DNA from: Yponomeuta sedellus
Taxonomy: Eukaryota; Arthropoda; Insecta; Lepidoptera; Yponomeutidae
DNA: 64,000 nt
Assembly: GCA_934045075.1 (NCBI GenBank)
Contig: OW203736.1
Coordinates: forward strand, 9,129,109-9,193,108
Direction: 5' to 3'
Of the stretch, positions 30,803 through 42,079 are shown one piece after another. The position numbers and the translations under genes were made by a program. The notes under the pieces were generated by a model. The model worked only from the letters and a program-made list of their open reading frames with translations, ran no database searches and was not told where the DNA came from. How positions within the stretch are numbered: position 1 is the first letter of the stretch; every line of letters begins with the position of its first letter.

Positions 30803-32236
30803 GTGGTCAAAGAAGAATTTCACAGTTTAAAAGTGAATTTGTTGGTTGGTTGTTTTTGTGAAAAAAGAAGTCGCATGATGGCAACGAGCGGATCCACACT
30901 TCGATCCCTGGCTGGGATTACCTTACAAGGTAGACAGGATTACACGGTTTGGAAATTCAAAATAAGAATGTATTTGATACATGAAGGCTTATGGAATTGT
31001 ATAAACGGGTATCCAGAAGGGGACAAGACTCCCACCAGCACTAAGGAGAGGGACGATGAGATCACACTAGCCAAAATCTGCTTAACTTTGGATGGTCCAG
31101 CTATTACACACGTCAGGAAGTGTAGGACAGCAAAGGAAGCATGGAACACTTTAGCGGCAGCTTACGAGGATAAGTCCAAGGGTCGTCGCTTAGCCCTGGA
31201 ACGCAAGCTGTACAGGTACAGTCTCACGGACTTTGAAAATATTGAGATGTACATAAACGCCGTTATGTCAACAGTTCAGGATTTGGCTGATATAGATAAA
31301 ATTATAGAAGACGCCTCAATAGCAGCGATCTTACTAGGAGGATTAACACCTCGTTTTGATCCATTGATCAAGGCCCTGGAGAATTCGACGGCACAGATTA
31401 CAAGTGAGCTAGTTAAAAGCAAACTGTTGAGCGAATTTTCTAGATCTAACGAACATGATTTACCTGATTCTGGTACGGCTTTACGCGTCCAATACAAGAA
31501 ATCAAAGAAAAAGCGAGAAGTAGTTTGCTACAACTGCAAGAAGCCTGGACACATCAAGCCGGACTGTCCACTGAACAGGAAGTCCAATGATGAAGGCAGG
31601 GATGTAGTTAAGGAAAACCAACTATCGAGCTTATTTGGAGCGTTGAAAGCTAATTCTGACGAGGAGATCAAATCAGATAAATGGTACGTAGATTCAGGAG
31701 CCAGCGCACATATGTCGGGCAGATCAGATTGGCTTAAAGATTGTCGAGAATTTTCAACTGGTCAGGTGACGATCGCAAATGGTGACATTTTAAAGAGTGC
31801 AGGAATCGGTAATGTGTCTATAACTAATAACTTTATAGCGGAAGGAGGTCATACGATTAACAATATTTCTAATGTAGTGTATGTTCCTAATTTAAACACG
31901 AATTTAATATCAGTTAAGAAAGCTACTGAAAATGGTTATAATGTTGTTTTTGATGAGAAAGGTTGTACATTTTATAATGCTAACAACTTTGTCTGTACAG
32001 GTGATGCGGTTTTACATGGGTCGTGTTGTGGTGGATTGTACTCTTTGGATTGTACGGTTAGGCCACCCAAAACCTTATCAGCGTTCGAGGTACAATGTGA
32101 CGTGTCAAGCTTTCGTTTGTGGCACAATGGACTTGGTCACTTATGCCGTATAGGATTACATAAACTAAATAAAAGTAATCTAGGCGTGGAATACTCTGAT
32201 GTCGATATAACCCTGCATAGCATGTATAGAAGGTAA
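30803..32236 (+). pseudogene. copia-2 Gag-protease-start of integrase
   Basis: The frame starts upstream of the likely initiator at 30877 (MATSGSTLRSLAGI). Gag: LQGRQDYTVWKFKIRMYLIH, DGPAITHVRKCRTAKEAWNT, and the zinc knuckle CYNCKKPGHIKPDC near 31530. Protease: WYVDSGASAHMSGRSDW with the catalytic Asp near 31690. The HHCC entry to integrase (FRLWHNGLGHLCRIGLHKL) follows. A one-base frameshift near 32200-32215 moves the reading to the frame that continues EGKQARAPFKKLSRKK. Domain order and lengths are normal for copia; only the frame is broken. Confidence 0.9.
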
Positions 32237-32259
32237 GCAAGCAAGGGCACCTTTCAAGA

Positions 32260-33172
32260 AATTATCTCGTAAAAAAGCAACGTCAAAACTAGAGCTTATT
32301 CATTCGGATTTATGTGGTCCGATGTCTGATAATTCTTTTCAGGGAAATAAATACGCTTTAACTTTCATATATGATTTTACTCTCATGATTTTTATTTACT
32401 TTATTTCATGTAAAAGTGAGGTAATGAATAAGTTTTGTGTTTTTAAGTCTATGGTTGAGAGGGAAACTGGTTTAAAAATTAAAACCTTGCGGTCTGATAA
32501 TGGGACAGAGTATGTTAACAAGGAGTTTTCTGACTACCTGGGGAAGGAAGGTATCAAGCACCAAACAACTGTTCCGTATAGTCTCCAACAGAACGGAGTG
32601 TCTGAAAGGACTAACAGGTCAGTGGTTGAGAAGGCGCGGTGTATGCTTTCAGATTGCTCATTATCGAAAGGTTACTGGCAGGATGCTGTGAAACTGCGGT
32701 ATATTTAAAAAACAGATGTCCTCATAAAACTCTCGATGGAAAGACGCCGTATGAAATATGGCATAATCAGAAACCAAACTTATCACATTTGAAGGTCTTC
32801 GGCTGTCGGGCGATGGTGAAGATACCAGATAACCTTAGGAGGAAATTGGCTCCGAAAGCAGCGCAGTATACTTTTGTTGGATATACAGAAAATCCACAGA
32901 GCTACTACTTTCGTGACCCAAGTTGTCCAAGGAGGTTAGTGAAGGGAAGAGATGTGGTTTTCTTTGAAGATTCGTTTTCTGACTTGAAACTTAAGAATGA
33001 AGAGCCAAATTTCTCATCTTCGCGTGGTGAACCGTTGTATGAACTGGTTCATCAGCAAAGTCCACCAGTTTTAAACGAAGAAGCAAGTGAAGGTGGTACA
33101 TCTGGTACTCATATCACGGAACCTGATGTTGGGCAGGTAGGAAACACTTCATATTTTCCTAAGTGCTCATGA
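32260..33172 (+). pseudogene. copia-2 integrase region, frameshifted
   Basis: Integrase core: LIHSDLCGPMSDNSFQGNKY (first Asp), IKTLRSDNGTEYVNKEF (second Asp), QQNGVSERTNRSVVEKARCM (Glu). The DD35E triad is complete. Near 32700 the frame shifts to LKNRCPHKTLDGKTPYEIWH and the C-terminal domain LKVFGCRAMVKIPDNLRRKL. A further shift near 33165 leads into the Ser/Glu-rich linker before the reverse transcriptase. Confidence 0.85.
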
Positions 33173-34829
33173 ATCATCGGATGAAGAAAGCCCAGCTGAA
33201 CAAACTGTAGTACCTGAGGAAAGGTATCCACTGAGGAACCATGTTGGTAAAAGGTTTGATGAAAACATTATCAGCAATGCAGCAAGTCTCAATGATGGTG
33301 ATGAGCCTCAAACTTATTCGGAAGCAGTAAGCGGAGACGACAGTGAAAACTGGCATGCTGCAATGAATGACGAGTGCAAATCGCTCATGAAGAATAAAAC
33401 TTGGATCTTGGTGGAAAAACCCAACAAGAAGGTTATTCCATGCAAATGGGTATACAAAATAAAAAAGGACGCTGAAGGCAGACTGATAAAATACAAAGCG
33501 AGATTAGTCGCCAAAGGATTTAATCAAGTATTAGGCGTTGATTATTACGAAACTTTTTCCCCCGTCGTTCGTAATTCCTCTCTGCGTACACTAATTGCAT
33601 TAGCGGCAGAAATGGGATTAAAAATGCAGCACTTGGACGTGGACACTGCATTCTTGAACGGAGACCTGGAGGAAGAAGTGTATATGCAGCAGCCCCAAGG
33701 ATATGTAGCGAAAAGTGATGAAAACAAAGTTTGTTTACTGAAGAAATCACTCTACGGCTTGAAGCAGGCGGCTCGTGCATGGAACATAAAATTAAATCAA
33801 ACATTATCTGCAATTGGTTTTGTTCGAACTTCTTCGGAACCCTGTGTGTACACGAAAAAGTTTGATAATGAAATCGTACTCCTTGCAGTGTATGTCGATG
33901 ACGTAGTCTGTTATTATAAAAACGAAACGTCATTTGTCAGTGTGAAACATCAGTTGGAAAAATGCTTTTCATTAAAAGATTTAGGAAAGCTTGATTACTG
34001 TTTAGGTTTGAATGTGAAACGCGTGGACGACGAAATACGTGTTAATCAACGGACGTACATTCAAACTATATTATCGCGCTTCAATATGCAGGATTGAAAA
34101 CACATGTCAACACCTTTGGACAATAATAAATATGAAAAAGGTAAAGAATCTTGCGATAGTTCCTATCCTTTTCAGAACCTGATTGGATTTCTGATGTTTT
34201 TGGCGGTAAATACCAGACCGGATATAGCTTACGCTACGAGCTACCTATGCCAGTTTAACAATTGTTTTGAGAAAAAACATTGGTTGGCAGCGAAACGTGT
34301 GCTACAGTATCTGAAAGGTACTATTGATTACTGTATTACTTACAGGAAGACCGGTACCTACTTGTGTGGTTACACGGATGCAGATTGGGTGAATTGCATG
34401 TATGACAGGCGGTCATATACAGGATTTTACTTCACGCTTGCAGGCGGGCCCATCAGTTGGGAGTGCAAGAAGCAACCGACGGTTGCGTTATCTTCGACGG
34501 AGGCCGAGTATATGGCCTTAACTAGTGCTTCAAAGGAAGCTACGTTTCTTAGAAGGTTAGTTTTTGAAATTACCGGTAACGCTGATAAGGTTGTTCTATA
34601 TAGTGATAGCCAAAGTGCTCAGAAAATTGCTCTCAATCCAATCCACCACAACAGGACCAAACACACAGATACTAAGTTCCATTTTATAAGGGAGAAGGTA
34701 GCCGAGGGTGTTATAGAGATTAAATATTTGCAAACTGATGAGTTGGCTGCAGATATTTTGACTAAGCCCTTAAGGCGTACCGCACACAGCAGATGTGTCT
34801 TAGGCATGGGTTTGACTAAGGACTTTTAG
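33172..34829 (+). pseudogene. copia-2 reverse transcriptase and RNase H
   Basis: RT region: CKSLMKNKTWILVEKPNKKV, PCKWVYKIKKDAEGRLIKYK, RLVAKGFNQVLGVDYYETFS, LDVDTAFLNGDLEEEVYMQQ, KSLYGLKQAARAWNIKLNQ, with the catalytic YVDD near 33893-33904. A TGA near 34095 replaces the expected codon before KHMSTPLD; the frame is otherwise continuous into RNase H (RPDIAYATSYLCQF, GYTDADWVNCMYDRRSYTG, ALSSTEAEYMALT, KHTDTKFHFIREKV, ADILTKPL) and stops at 34829. One nonsense codon is the only clear defect here. Confidence 0.9.
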
Positions 34830-34904
34830 TTATGTTTTTAAGGTCTCTCAGTTATATTTTTTGCTATGTCTATTTTATTATTTTTATTTCCATTGATGGG
34901 AGGC

Positions 34905-35019
34905 TGTTGAAATTGTCAACTGGAAAGGAAAAAATAATATTTTAAAATAAGATACTTCAATAATGACACTGGAATAAACAACATCAATATTTATATTTTC
35001 CAAGTATTTTTTTCCTACA
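34905..35019 (+). repeat. copia-2 3' LTR
   Basis: Identical to 30610-30724. It is preceded by GATGGGAGGC, a short purine-rich tract fitting a polypurine primer. Confidence 0.95.
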
Positions 35020-35024
35020 TTAGC
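35020..35024. repeat. Target-site duplication of copia-2, right copy
   Basis: TTAGC, as at 30605-30609. Confidence 0.9.
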
Positions 35025-35252
35025 TGGTGACACTTTTCACAATTTCTGACGTTTCTATACAGCCTACACAGACGTCATAGACACCAAAATACTCGGAAAA
35101 ATTCGGCGAATTCGATTTACATAACTTTTCATGGAAATTCCATTTTTTCGAAAAATATTGTCTATGGATTTTCATACATTTTTGGTGTCATTAGCCAATT
35201 ACAGATTATACACTCTGTGGGATTCCGCCATTGGAACGAATGAAATGGAAAC

Positions 35253-35262
35253 CTATAAATAG
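35253..35262 (+). promoter_or_regulatory. TATA-box-like motif upstream of the Jockey-3 target
   Basis: CCTATAAATAG lies about 20 bases left of the site where both Jockey-3 copies inserted. Once the LINEs are removed, the sequence from 35020 joins 40549, so this could be the promoter of an LTR or a gene disrupted there. Confidence 0.35.
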
Positions 35263-35274
35263 TCCACTGTTTTT

Positions 35275-35285
35275 TGACAGCAGTT
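35275..35285. repeat. Target-site duplication shared by Jockey-3 copies (copy 1 of 3)
   Basis: TGACAGCAGTT also occurs at 35513-35523 and 40538-40548. Confidence 0.95.
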
Positions 35286-35512
35286 CGTGCGCCCTCCTCG
35301 GCCTCGAGGGGGGTCGCTCCCGATGTGGGTTTAGGGGTCTCTAGGACCAAAACCAGTCCCAAGGTGGTGTTTAGTGGGTAGGCGCACTTCTTGTGAGTCC
35401 CACATTGGCAGCACGGCCGGGTCCGTGCTGTTATGCATGAGCATTCACCACCTCCCTCCCCCGTGTCCTCCGGAGGGTGCCCTTTATAGGGTTAAAAAAA
35501 AAAAAAAAAAAA
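35286..35512 (+). mobile_element. Severely truncated Jockey-3 copy (3' UTR only)
   Basis: It consists of the last ~207 bases of Jockey-3 (compare 40322-40530), differing at a few positions (GGGGTCTCTAGG versus AGTAGTCTTTAGG), and ends in a run of A. It is flanked by TGACAGCAGTT on both sides, immediately before the long copy. Confidence 0.9.
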
Positions 35513-35523
35513 TGACAGCAGTT
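35513..35523. repeat. Target-site duplication shared by Jockey-3 copies (copy 2 of 3)
   Basis: TGACAGCAGTT, between the short and the long copy. Confidence 0.95.
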
Positions 35524-35849
35524 CACAGTTCGTTTACCAGCGTCGAGAGCGGTCGCATCGCGCGTCCCTCTCCGCTGTCGGCCACTCGCTCGCGTGCACA
35601 GTGCGCCCGTGCATTGCCGGCGAGTTTTTGCGTACTGTATACTAATACACACTTCTATCTTTTTCAGAGTTCGAGTGCTCCGTCCTGCCGGATTGTTCAA
35701 GTAAGTGCCTAGGTTTATACTAGGTATTACTCCCCGCTTTGCTTCTATTGTTTTTCTTTAATTTCTTGTCACGTAATTGCTAGGCATTACGTCTAAACTT
35801 TCATTATCTCCCGCTCCCCTGCCACTGGCAGGGGACCTGTCCGCCACTA

Positions 35850-37461
35850 TGGCAAATAAATGGAGCTACTCGTTGCTCCTTAACTTCGTGTCAAGTCGGC
35901 GCTTGATCACGAAGTCCAGTCATTTTTAAATGAAGTTCAGGGCGCTATCCCCGACTCCCCCGACTCCCCCGCCCCCGCTGCCATCTCTGACTCTCCTGGT
36001 TCCCCCCCTCCTCCCACCGTTACCCCGGCCTCTCCCGTGATCCTCCCCTCCCCGTCCCCGATGGATACCGAGTCCATCTCGGGCTCCTCCACGTCCCGCA
36101 TTAGGAAGCGTTCCATCTCGCGTTCCGAACGGCCCGGGAGCTCCTGCTCCTCCCCCTCCTCCTCCTCGGTGAACACCGTCACCGGTGACTTCACCACCGT
36201 TACTTCCAGGAAGAAGAGGCAGCGCAAGCTAGCCTCTTCGAAGAGGACTCCCCCCACCCCTGCGGCTGACGCCGCCCCATCCCCCGCGGCTCCCGCCGCC
36301 CCCTCCCCCGCGGTCTCCGCGCCCCCCTCCTCCACGGATACTATACGTCCGCTCATGTCAATTGACATTCCCGCCCCACCGAAGCCGTTCTCACGGTCCT
36401 CCCCCCAGCCTTCGAAGGCCAAATCCCCTACTCCCGTGTACCTACGGGACAAGTCCGCATGGACTAAAGTCGGGCAGCTATGTAAGGACAATAATGTCCA
36501 TTACCTCAGGGCGCGGAACAACACCGATAACATAGTTATCGAGACCGCGTCTACCGACCATTTCAGGAGCCTGACTAGGCTCCTCACCCTTCATAAGGTC
36601 CCATATCACACGTATGCGCTCCCCGAGGAGCGCAAGGTGCGGGCCGTGCTCCGAGGCGTTCCCATGGAACTTTCCAAGGACGCCATTAAAGACGACTTTG
36701 TCTCCCAAGGTCATCCCGTCGAGGCGGTGCATCCCATGCACAGCAGCCGCGGGAAGTCCTTCCCCCTTGCCTTGGTGATACTCACCAATTCCACCCAAGC
36801 CCGCTCCATCTTCTCGGGAGTCTCCACAGTTTGTGGGCTCTTGAATATTAAAGTCGAAAAGCCCCATAGGCGGGGCCACCCCGGCCAATGCCACCGCTGC
36901 CAGCTCTATGGCCACGCGGCGGCAAACTGCTCCGCTCCTCCCAGATGCGTGAAGTGCCTAGAGCCTCACGCCACCGGGGAGTGCTTGCGCACTCGCGACT
37001 CGGAAGTCCCTCCGGCTTGCGTACTGTGCAACCAGTCCGGCCAAACGGCCAATTACCGGGGGTGCCCGCGTGCCCCCCGCCCCTCCGCCCCTAAGGCTCC
37101 CAAGGCCCCAAAGGCCCCCCTCTCCCAGAGGAAATCAGTGCCAGCACTGAACACTCCCGCCTTCCCGCCCCTGGGCCGCTCCAGTGCAAAACCCACCCCT
37201 CCACCAACCCCAGTATGGGGCCCCCGCCCTATTCCTCCTCCCTCCGCAGCAAGGTCCGTAGCGGCCACTCAGGCTTGTCCCCCCTCTGCCCCAATCAGGT
37301 CTCAGACAGCTGACGACCTTAGAGTTATCAGTGATGCCATTCAAAATATTGATTTGGCGGAGATTTCCGTACTGGCGCACAAGCTGCGCACCGCGACCTC
37401 CCCTGCCGCGCGTCTTGCCGCCCTTGCCGAGCATAGTTATATGCTCTCTCGTCTTGCTTAG
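35850..37461 (+). pseudogene. Jockey-3 ORF1 (Gag-like, CCHC zinc knuckles)
   Basis: A likely start at 35850 (MANKWSYSLLLNF) shifts frame near 35895 into DHEVQSFLNEVQGAIPDSPD. The frame is then open to 37461; an internal ATG at 36037 begins the longest clean part. There is a Pro/Ser-rich N-terminus, then a PRE_C2HC-like region (VHYLRARNNTDNIVIETAST, KVRAVLRGVPMELSKDAIKD), then cysteine knuckles CHRCQLYGHAAANC, CVKCLEPHATGEC and CVLCNQSGQTANYRGC. The last should have His and Cys at fixed spacing and looks slightly altered. ORF1 binds element RNA and acts as a chaperone. It ends 24 bases before the ORF2 ATG. Confidence 0.85.
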
Positions 37462-37484
37462 ATAGTTAGCTTATAGCTAAACTA

Positions 37485-40279
37485 ATGCCGGTCCCTCAGG
37501 ACACTCCCCCACCCCCACGCATCAGCACGGGCCGACTCAAGCCTAAGGGCGTCTCGCTTATTTCGTACAACGCTCGCGGTCTCCGCAGCAATGTACACGA
37601 ACTTAGGGAATTCGTTAAAGTCAACGAAGTAGACCTGCTCCTAGTGCAGGAAACTTGGCTCAAGCCCCGTACTCGGGGACTGAGGATTCCCAAGTTTACT
37701 CTCGTAAGAAATGACAGAGCCGACGGCCGTCAAGGCGGCGGCACTGCCATTTATTACAAGAGTTCCCTTCACTGCTCCCATGTCCCCACTCCGGCTCTCT
37801 CCAACATGGAAGCCACTGTCTGCAGACTAGGTATGACGGGACATCCGTCCTTAGTAGTAGCTTCAATTTATATTCCCAGCGGAACACTACCCTTACGGAG
37901 TGATTTCGAAGCCATCCTCGCTCTAGGCCCCCATACCGTGATGTTCGGGGATTTCAACTCGAAACACACGGATTGGACCTGCCTACAGACGAACTCTGGT
38001 GGCATTGCCCTTCTCGGTCTAACCGAATCGTTGGAATTAGACGTCCTATGTCCGTTTTCTCCAACTCACTACCCTGACAACCCAGCGCACTCCCCCGACG
38101 TGCTAGATTTCGCCCTTATAAAGGGCGTCAGCCTCAACCTCAGGTCGATCGAGCCTCTCGACGACCTAGGTTCCGACCACCGACCGGTCTCGCTCCAGCC
38201 AGCTGTCTTGACAGCACGGATAAAATAGATAGCGCCGTAGACTCCCTCACGAATGTGATCCAAACAGCCATCCGTGACAACGAACACCAAGTTCCGGTCC
38301 GTGACCGTAAGCTCCCTCTCGACGTCAGAAATCTGATAAGGGCCAAAAGAGCCGCCCTTGAAGGGCCTCGCTCTACCCAACTCCTGCCTACAGGAAACGT
38401 GCAAACGTCCTCCAGCGGCAAGTCCGGTCGCGGCTCTCCGAATTGAGCAACTCCAATTGGGGTGACCTCATGGAGACCATTTCCCCCTCCCATGTAGCAT
38501 ACTATAAAGTAGCTAGGGCCCTTCGGGTTGACGCGATCACCCACACCCCTCCCTTGATGCGTCCCGATGGCACTACCGCCTTCGAGGACGACGAAAAGGC
38601 CGAATGCTTCGCTGACAGCATTGAGGCTCAATGCTATCCCAGCGTCCAGCATAGGGACCCAGTTCACATAGGCAAGGTTGAGGAGGAGGTCCGTAAAAAG
38701 ACCTCCCTTCCCTTAACCGACGACCCTATAACGGTATCCACTGACGAAATTCAGCTTTTTATCAAAAGACTGAAACGTAAAAAGGCCCCAGGAGCGGACG
38801 GTATTGCCAACCTAGCGCTCAAAAACTTCCCCGGCCAGGTGCTCACCCTCCTTGACATTCTCTTCAATGCCTGCTTTGACCTCTGTCACTTTCCATCCGC
38901 ATGGAAAGAGGCGACAGTCATAGGCATTCCCAAGCCCGGGAAGCCCCTCAACGTCCCATCTAGCCACCGCCCCATCAGCCTTCTTAAGGCCATGGGCAAG
39001 CTCTTCGAACGAGTTATTCTCACTCGTATGAGAAACCACCTCTTCCCGTCAGAGGGACCCCCTCTCATCATCCATCACCAATTTGGTTTTCGAGCTAGGC
39101 ACTCTTGCCCTCAACAAGTCCACCGCATAGTAGAGTACATCTTGAGTGGTTTCTTCCCTAGGCGCGAAAAGACGGTAGCCGTCTTCTTCGATGTCGCCAA
39201 GGCCTTTGACAAGGTCTGGCACGCAGGGCTCGTGTACAAATTGTACGAACTGGGTCTCCCCGACCGACTTGTCCGCGTCATATATAGCTTTTTGAAGGAG
39301 CGGTCCTTCCGCTTTTGACACGAGGGGGTACTCTCGTCCCCCCGTCCGCTCAGAGCCGGGGTCTCTCCCGCACGGCTCCGTGCTCTCCCCCCTCCTGTAC
39401 ATTTCGTACACAAATGACATTCCCATTCCCGGCGATGGGGTCCAATTGTCACTTTTTGCCGACGACACCGCACTCTACTGCAAGAGTCGGCAGATGTCGT
39501 GTATCCTCCGCAAACTCCAACCCGCGGTCGATAAGCTAGGAGCCTGGTTCAGACTATGGCGCATCGAGGTCAACCCGGAGAAAAGCACGGCGGTGCGTTT
39601 TGAACACAGGCGTGGACGGTTTCTCGGCGAGGACCCCCCCATTCGCATGTTAGGAACCCCAGTCCCCTTGCAAAAATCCGCCAAGTACCTAGGTGTCATT
39701 TTAGATAGGAACCTGACTTTCGTCCCACACATCCGGAAGGTGACCCGGACAGCCCGATTTTACCTAGGCCGCCTATCATCCATGATAGGCCGGCATAGTA
39801 GGATGTCAGCTAGGAACAAGCGAACGCTCTATAAGGTTTGCATTCGTCTCGTGATGACTTACGCGGCACCCGTCTTCGCTCACGCGTCCCCCTCAGCCCT
39901 GTACGGACTGCAGAGGGTACAGAACATTTTTATTCGTAGGGCACTGAACGCTCACTGATGCGTCAGGAACGCAGACCTACATCGGGACATGGAAATTCCA
40001 ACCATGCAGCAATTTATTAGGTCCCTCTCAGAGACGTTCTTCAGCACTGCTGAAGAACATCCCAACCCCCTGATCCGCGAAGCAGCGGCTTACTCTGCGC
40101 CCACGACGGACCCACGTTACCTGGTGCGCAGGCCCAGGAACGTACTCGTTGACCCGCCCGATAAATTGTCGTCTGACCTGAACCACCTCTTAGAGGCTCG
40201 GTCCCAGTCAGACGCGGCCCCCTCCTCTGCCAGTGTCCCCCCTAGGGGGGGGCACTGCTCTTTCATAGCAGTTTTGTAA
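37485..40279 (+). pseudogene. Jockey-3 ORF2: endonuclease and reverse transcriptase, frameshifted
   Basis: Endonuclease 37485-38228: SLISYNARGLRSNVHELREF, LLVQETWLKP, VMFGDFNSKHTDW, DVLDFALI, GSDHRPVSL, with the usual Asn, Glu, Asp and His residues. A break near 38210 shifts to IDSAVDSLTNVIQTAIRDNE, and another near 38440 to the RT (38443-39318): KKAPGADGIANLALKNF, SHRPISLLKAMGKLFERVIL, FFDVAKAFDKVWHAGLVYKL. A stop at 39318 and a shift follow; 39380-39958 carries the catalytic LFADDTALYCKS and LGVILDRNLTFVPHIRKV. The tail lies in 39989-40279. Domain order and total length are complete for a jockey ORF2; four or more frame breaks inactivate it. Confidence 0.9.
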
Positions 40280-40537
40280 TATAAACTCTTCTAAGCGGAC
40301 GCTCCGCTAGGGAGCTCCGCTGTGCGCCCTCCTCGGCCTCGAGGGGGGTCGCTCCCGATGTGGGTTTAGTAGTCTTTAGGACCAAAACCAGTCCCAAGGT
40401 GGTGTTTAGTGGGTAGGCGCACTTCTTGTGAGTCCCACATTGGCAGCACGGCCGGGTCCGTGCTGTTATGCATGAGCATTCACCACCTCCCTCCCCCGTG
40501 TCCTCCGGAGGGTGCCCTTTATAGGGTTGAAAAAAAA

Positions 40538-40548
40538 TGACAGCAGTT
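40538..40548. repeat. Target-site duplication shared by Jockey-3 copies (copy 3 of 3)
   Basis: TGACAGCAGTT, right of the long copy. Confidence 0.95.
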
Positions 40549-41655
40549 AGTCTGGACTTGGGCATGGCGTAGAACGGTGGCGCTGCGGTAGAGTGTTTTC
40601 TGCTCGGTGACTTTCTCGACAGCTGACAGATGTCGAGAATAGTCTGTGTAACTTAGTAGTTTGTTTATTATTTTTTCTCTGAGGTCTTGCGTGACCCATA
40701 AATAGTCTTTGCGGCCCCGTATCCTCACGTAACCATGAACCTCGGCCTGGATTGAAGTGCAGTGTTCCCCCGCCTCGAGCGGAAGCGGCCAGTGTTGAGT
40801 CGAAGTCGTTTCGACGGCCCTTGGATTTTGTGTGACAAGACACCTCTGCGTTTCGTCTACGACTTCGCCGAAGCCAAGCCTGGTCTGCTTTCGGCCACTC
40901 GTCTCGAAGGCCATCTCACCCGCACACGACCGGTCGCCGTCGCCGAAGCCAACCCTGGTTTGCTTCCGGCCACTCTCGGCTGGAGGTCAGTTCCGCTAGC
41001 TCGCGGCCACTTGCCGAGCGTCGTCGGTGCAGCAGGCGAGTTTTCGGGCGCTTGCGCTTCGCCAGCAGGACTTCTCTTCGCTACGCATCGTGTCCACGAG
41101 TCTCCGAAGCCTGACGTACGGTTCGTCAGCCACGGCCCGCCGATCGGCGCATGCGTACATCCGTGAGTCGTTCCGTTTAATAACTTTTCGTTGGCCAACC
41201 GCGGCTCGCGAGTGCGTTGCGTTTCGAAGGGAGCTCCCACTTTTAAGACACTACCGTAGGCTAGCGTTTAAGGTCTGCTATGTTCAAGTTCACACTCAAG
41301 TTTTAAAAACCCAATCGACCAACCAATGTAGGATTCCACTGTTAGGAATTTCTCATATTATAATTGTTCTTTTCAAAACATTGGTCGAATTTCTTGTCAT
41401 TATATTAAAAAGGCTCGATCCGCCATGTTTAAGATGAATATATCTGTTTTCGTTAAACCTAAACTACGTTGTATTCTTTATCTACACCTACTCTCCCACT
41501 GCAGGTAAAAAAAGCAAAAGTAAAATCCCAAGAGGACCCTTGATACAATAGTTCAACCTTTGTTGACTGAAACTGTCTTGGTAATTTCTTTCTTCAGTTT
41601 GAATCTCATTTCAAAGCATCACATGAATTCTTTTTTTTTTTCTTTTCCACACGCT

Positions 41656-41658
<3 letters not shown>
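40549..41658. other. GC-rich unassigned segment with a direct repeat, then AT-rich spacer
   Basis: About 40 bases beginning GCCGAAGCCAAGCCTGGT (near 40868) recur diverged near 40943. A 9-base hairpin (TTCTCGACA / TGTCGAGAA) lies at about 40612-40638. Open frames on both strands (for example 40762-41166 plus, 40857-41240 minus) have no recognisable domains. It may be the leader of an LTR element or a gene whose promoter lies at 35253. From about 41250 it becomes AT-rich with nothing recognisable. Confidence 0.35.

Positions 41659-41733
<75 letters not shown>
41659..41733. repeat. (AT)n microsatellite
   Basis: About 37 uninterrupted AT dinucleotides. Confidence 0.98.
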
Positions 41734-41737
<4 letters not shown>

Positions 41738-41914
41738 CAATATTATATAACAAGAAAAAGTAGGTACTACCTCATAGACCTCCATGGAGCTAACGAGAAA
41801 ACCATCTCTATATATCAGGGTACTTACATGTCTCTATATGGCTTGAGTTTGGGCTGTATTTTATTTATACAGCAGTATGGTGGTAGTCGGTTTAGTAAGA
41901 CGAAATCTTTTGAT

Positions 41915-41960
41915 GATCTTTTCATCTCTGTAGGTTAATACCTACAGAGATGAAAAGATC
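41915..41960. repeat. 21-base perfect hairpin, 4-base spacer
   Basis: GATCTTTTCATCTCTGTAGG plus T (41915-41935), TAAT, then its exact complement (41940-41960). Confidence 0.92.
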
Positions 41961-42079
41961 AGTCCTTTCCGTAACTCTTGGCGAGAAGAAAGGCGTATCC
42001 AAATATTGAACAATTTCTTCGTCATCATCGGAGAAATCCATTTTTAGTTTTTACTGACGTGAGTACCTCTAGTGACGAC

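Larger units (their letters stand above)
30610..35019 (+). mobile_element. Ty1/copia retrotransposon (copia-2), both LTRs present
   Basis: Two 115-base LTRs (30610-30724 and 34905-35019) are identical by eye. They start TGTTGAAATTG and end CCTACA, with a 5-base TTAGC duplication outside. The internal order gag, protease, integrase, reverse transcriptase, RNase H is that of copia. Identical LTRs mean little divergence since insertion, though 115 bases is a short clock. Confidence 0.95.
35524..40537 (+). mobile_element. Near full-length Jockey-type LINE (Jockey-3)
   Basis: About 5 kb from a 5' untranslated region (starting CACAGTTCGTTTACCAGC) through ORF1 and ORF2 to a short A tail. TGACAGCAGTT lies at both ends. 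It is strikingly C-rich compared with the AT-rich surroundings. Both ORFs carry frameshifts. Confidence 0.9.

Noticed and set aside
36478..37434. Long minus-strand frames opposite Jockey-3 ORF1
   Set aside because: They are antisense shadows of a C-rich coding region with Gly/Ala-rich low-complexity translation.
40857..41240. Host gene on the minus strand in the GC-rich segment
   Set aside because: No domain, no splice logic, and an equally long frame on the other strand; open frames are expected in GC-rich sequence.
41659..41733. CRISPR-like or structured array
   Set aside because: It is a plain (AT)n microsatellite.
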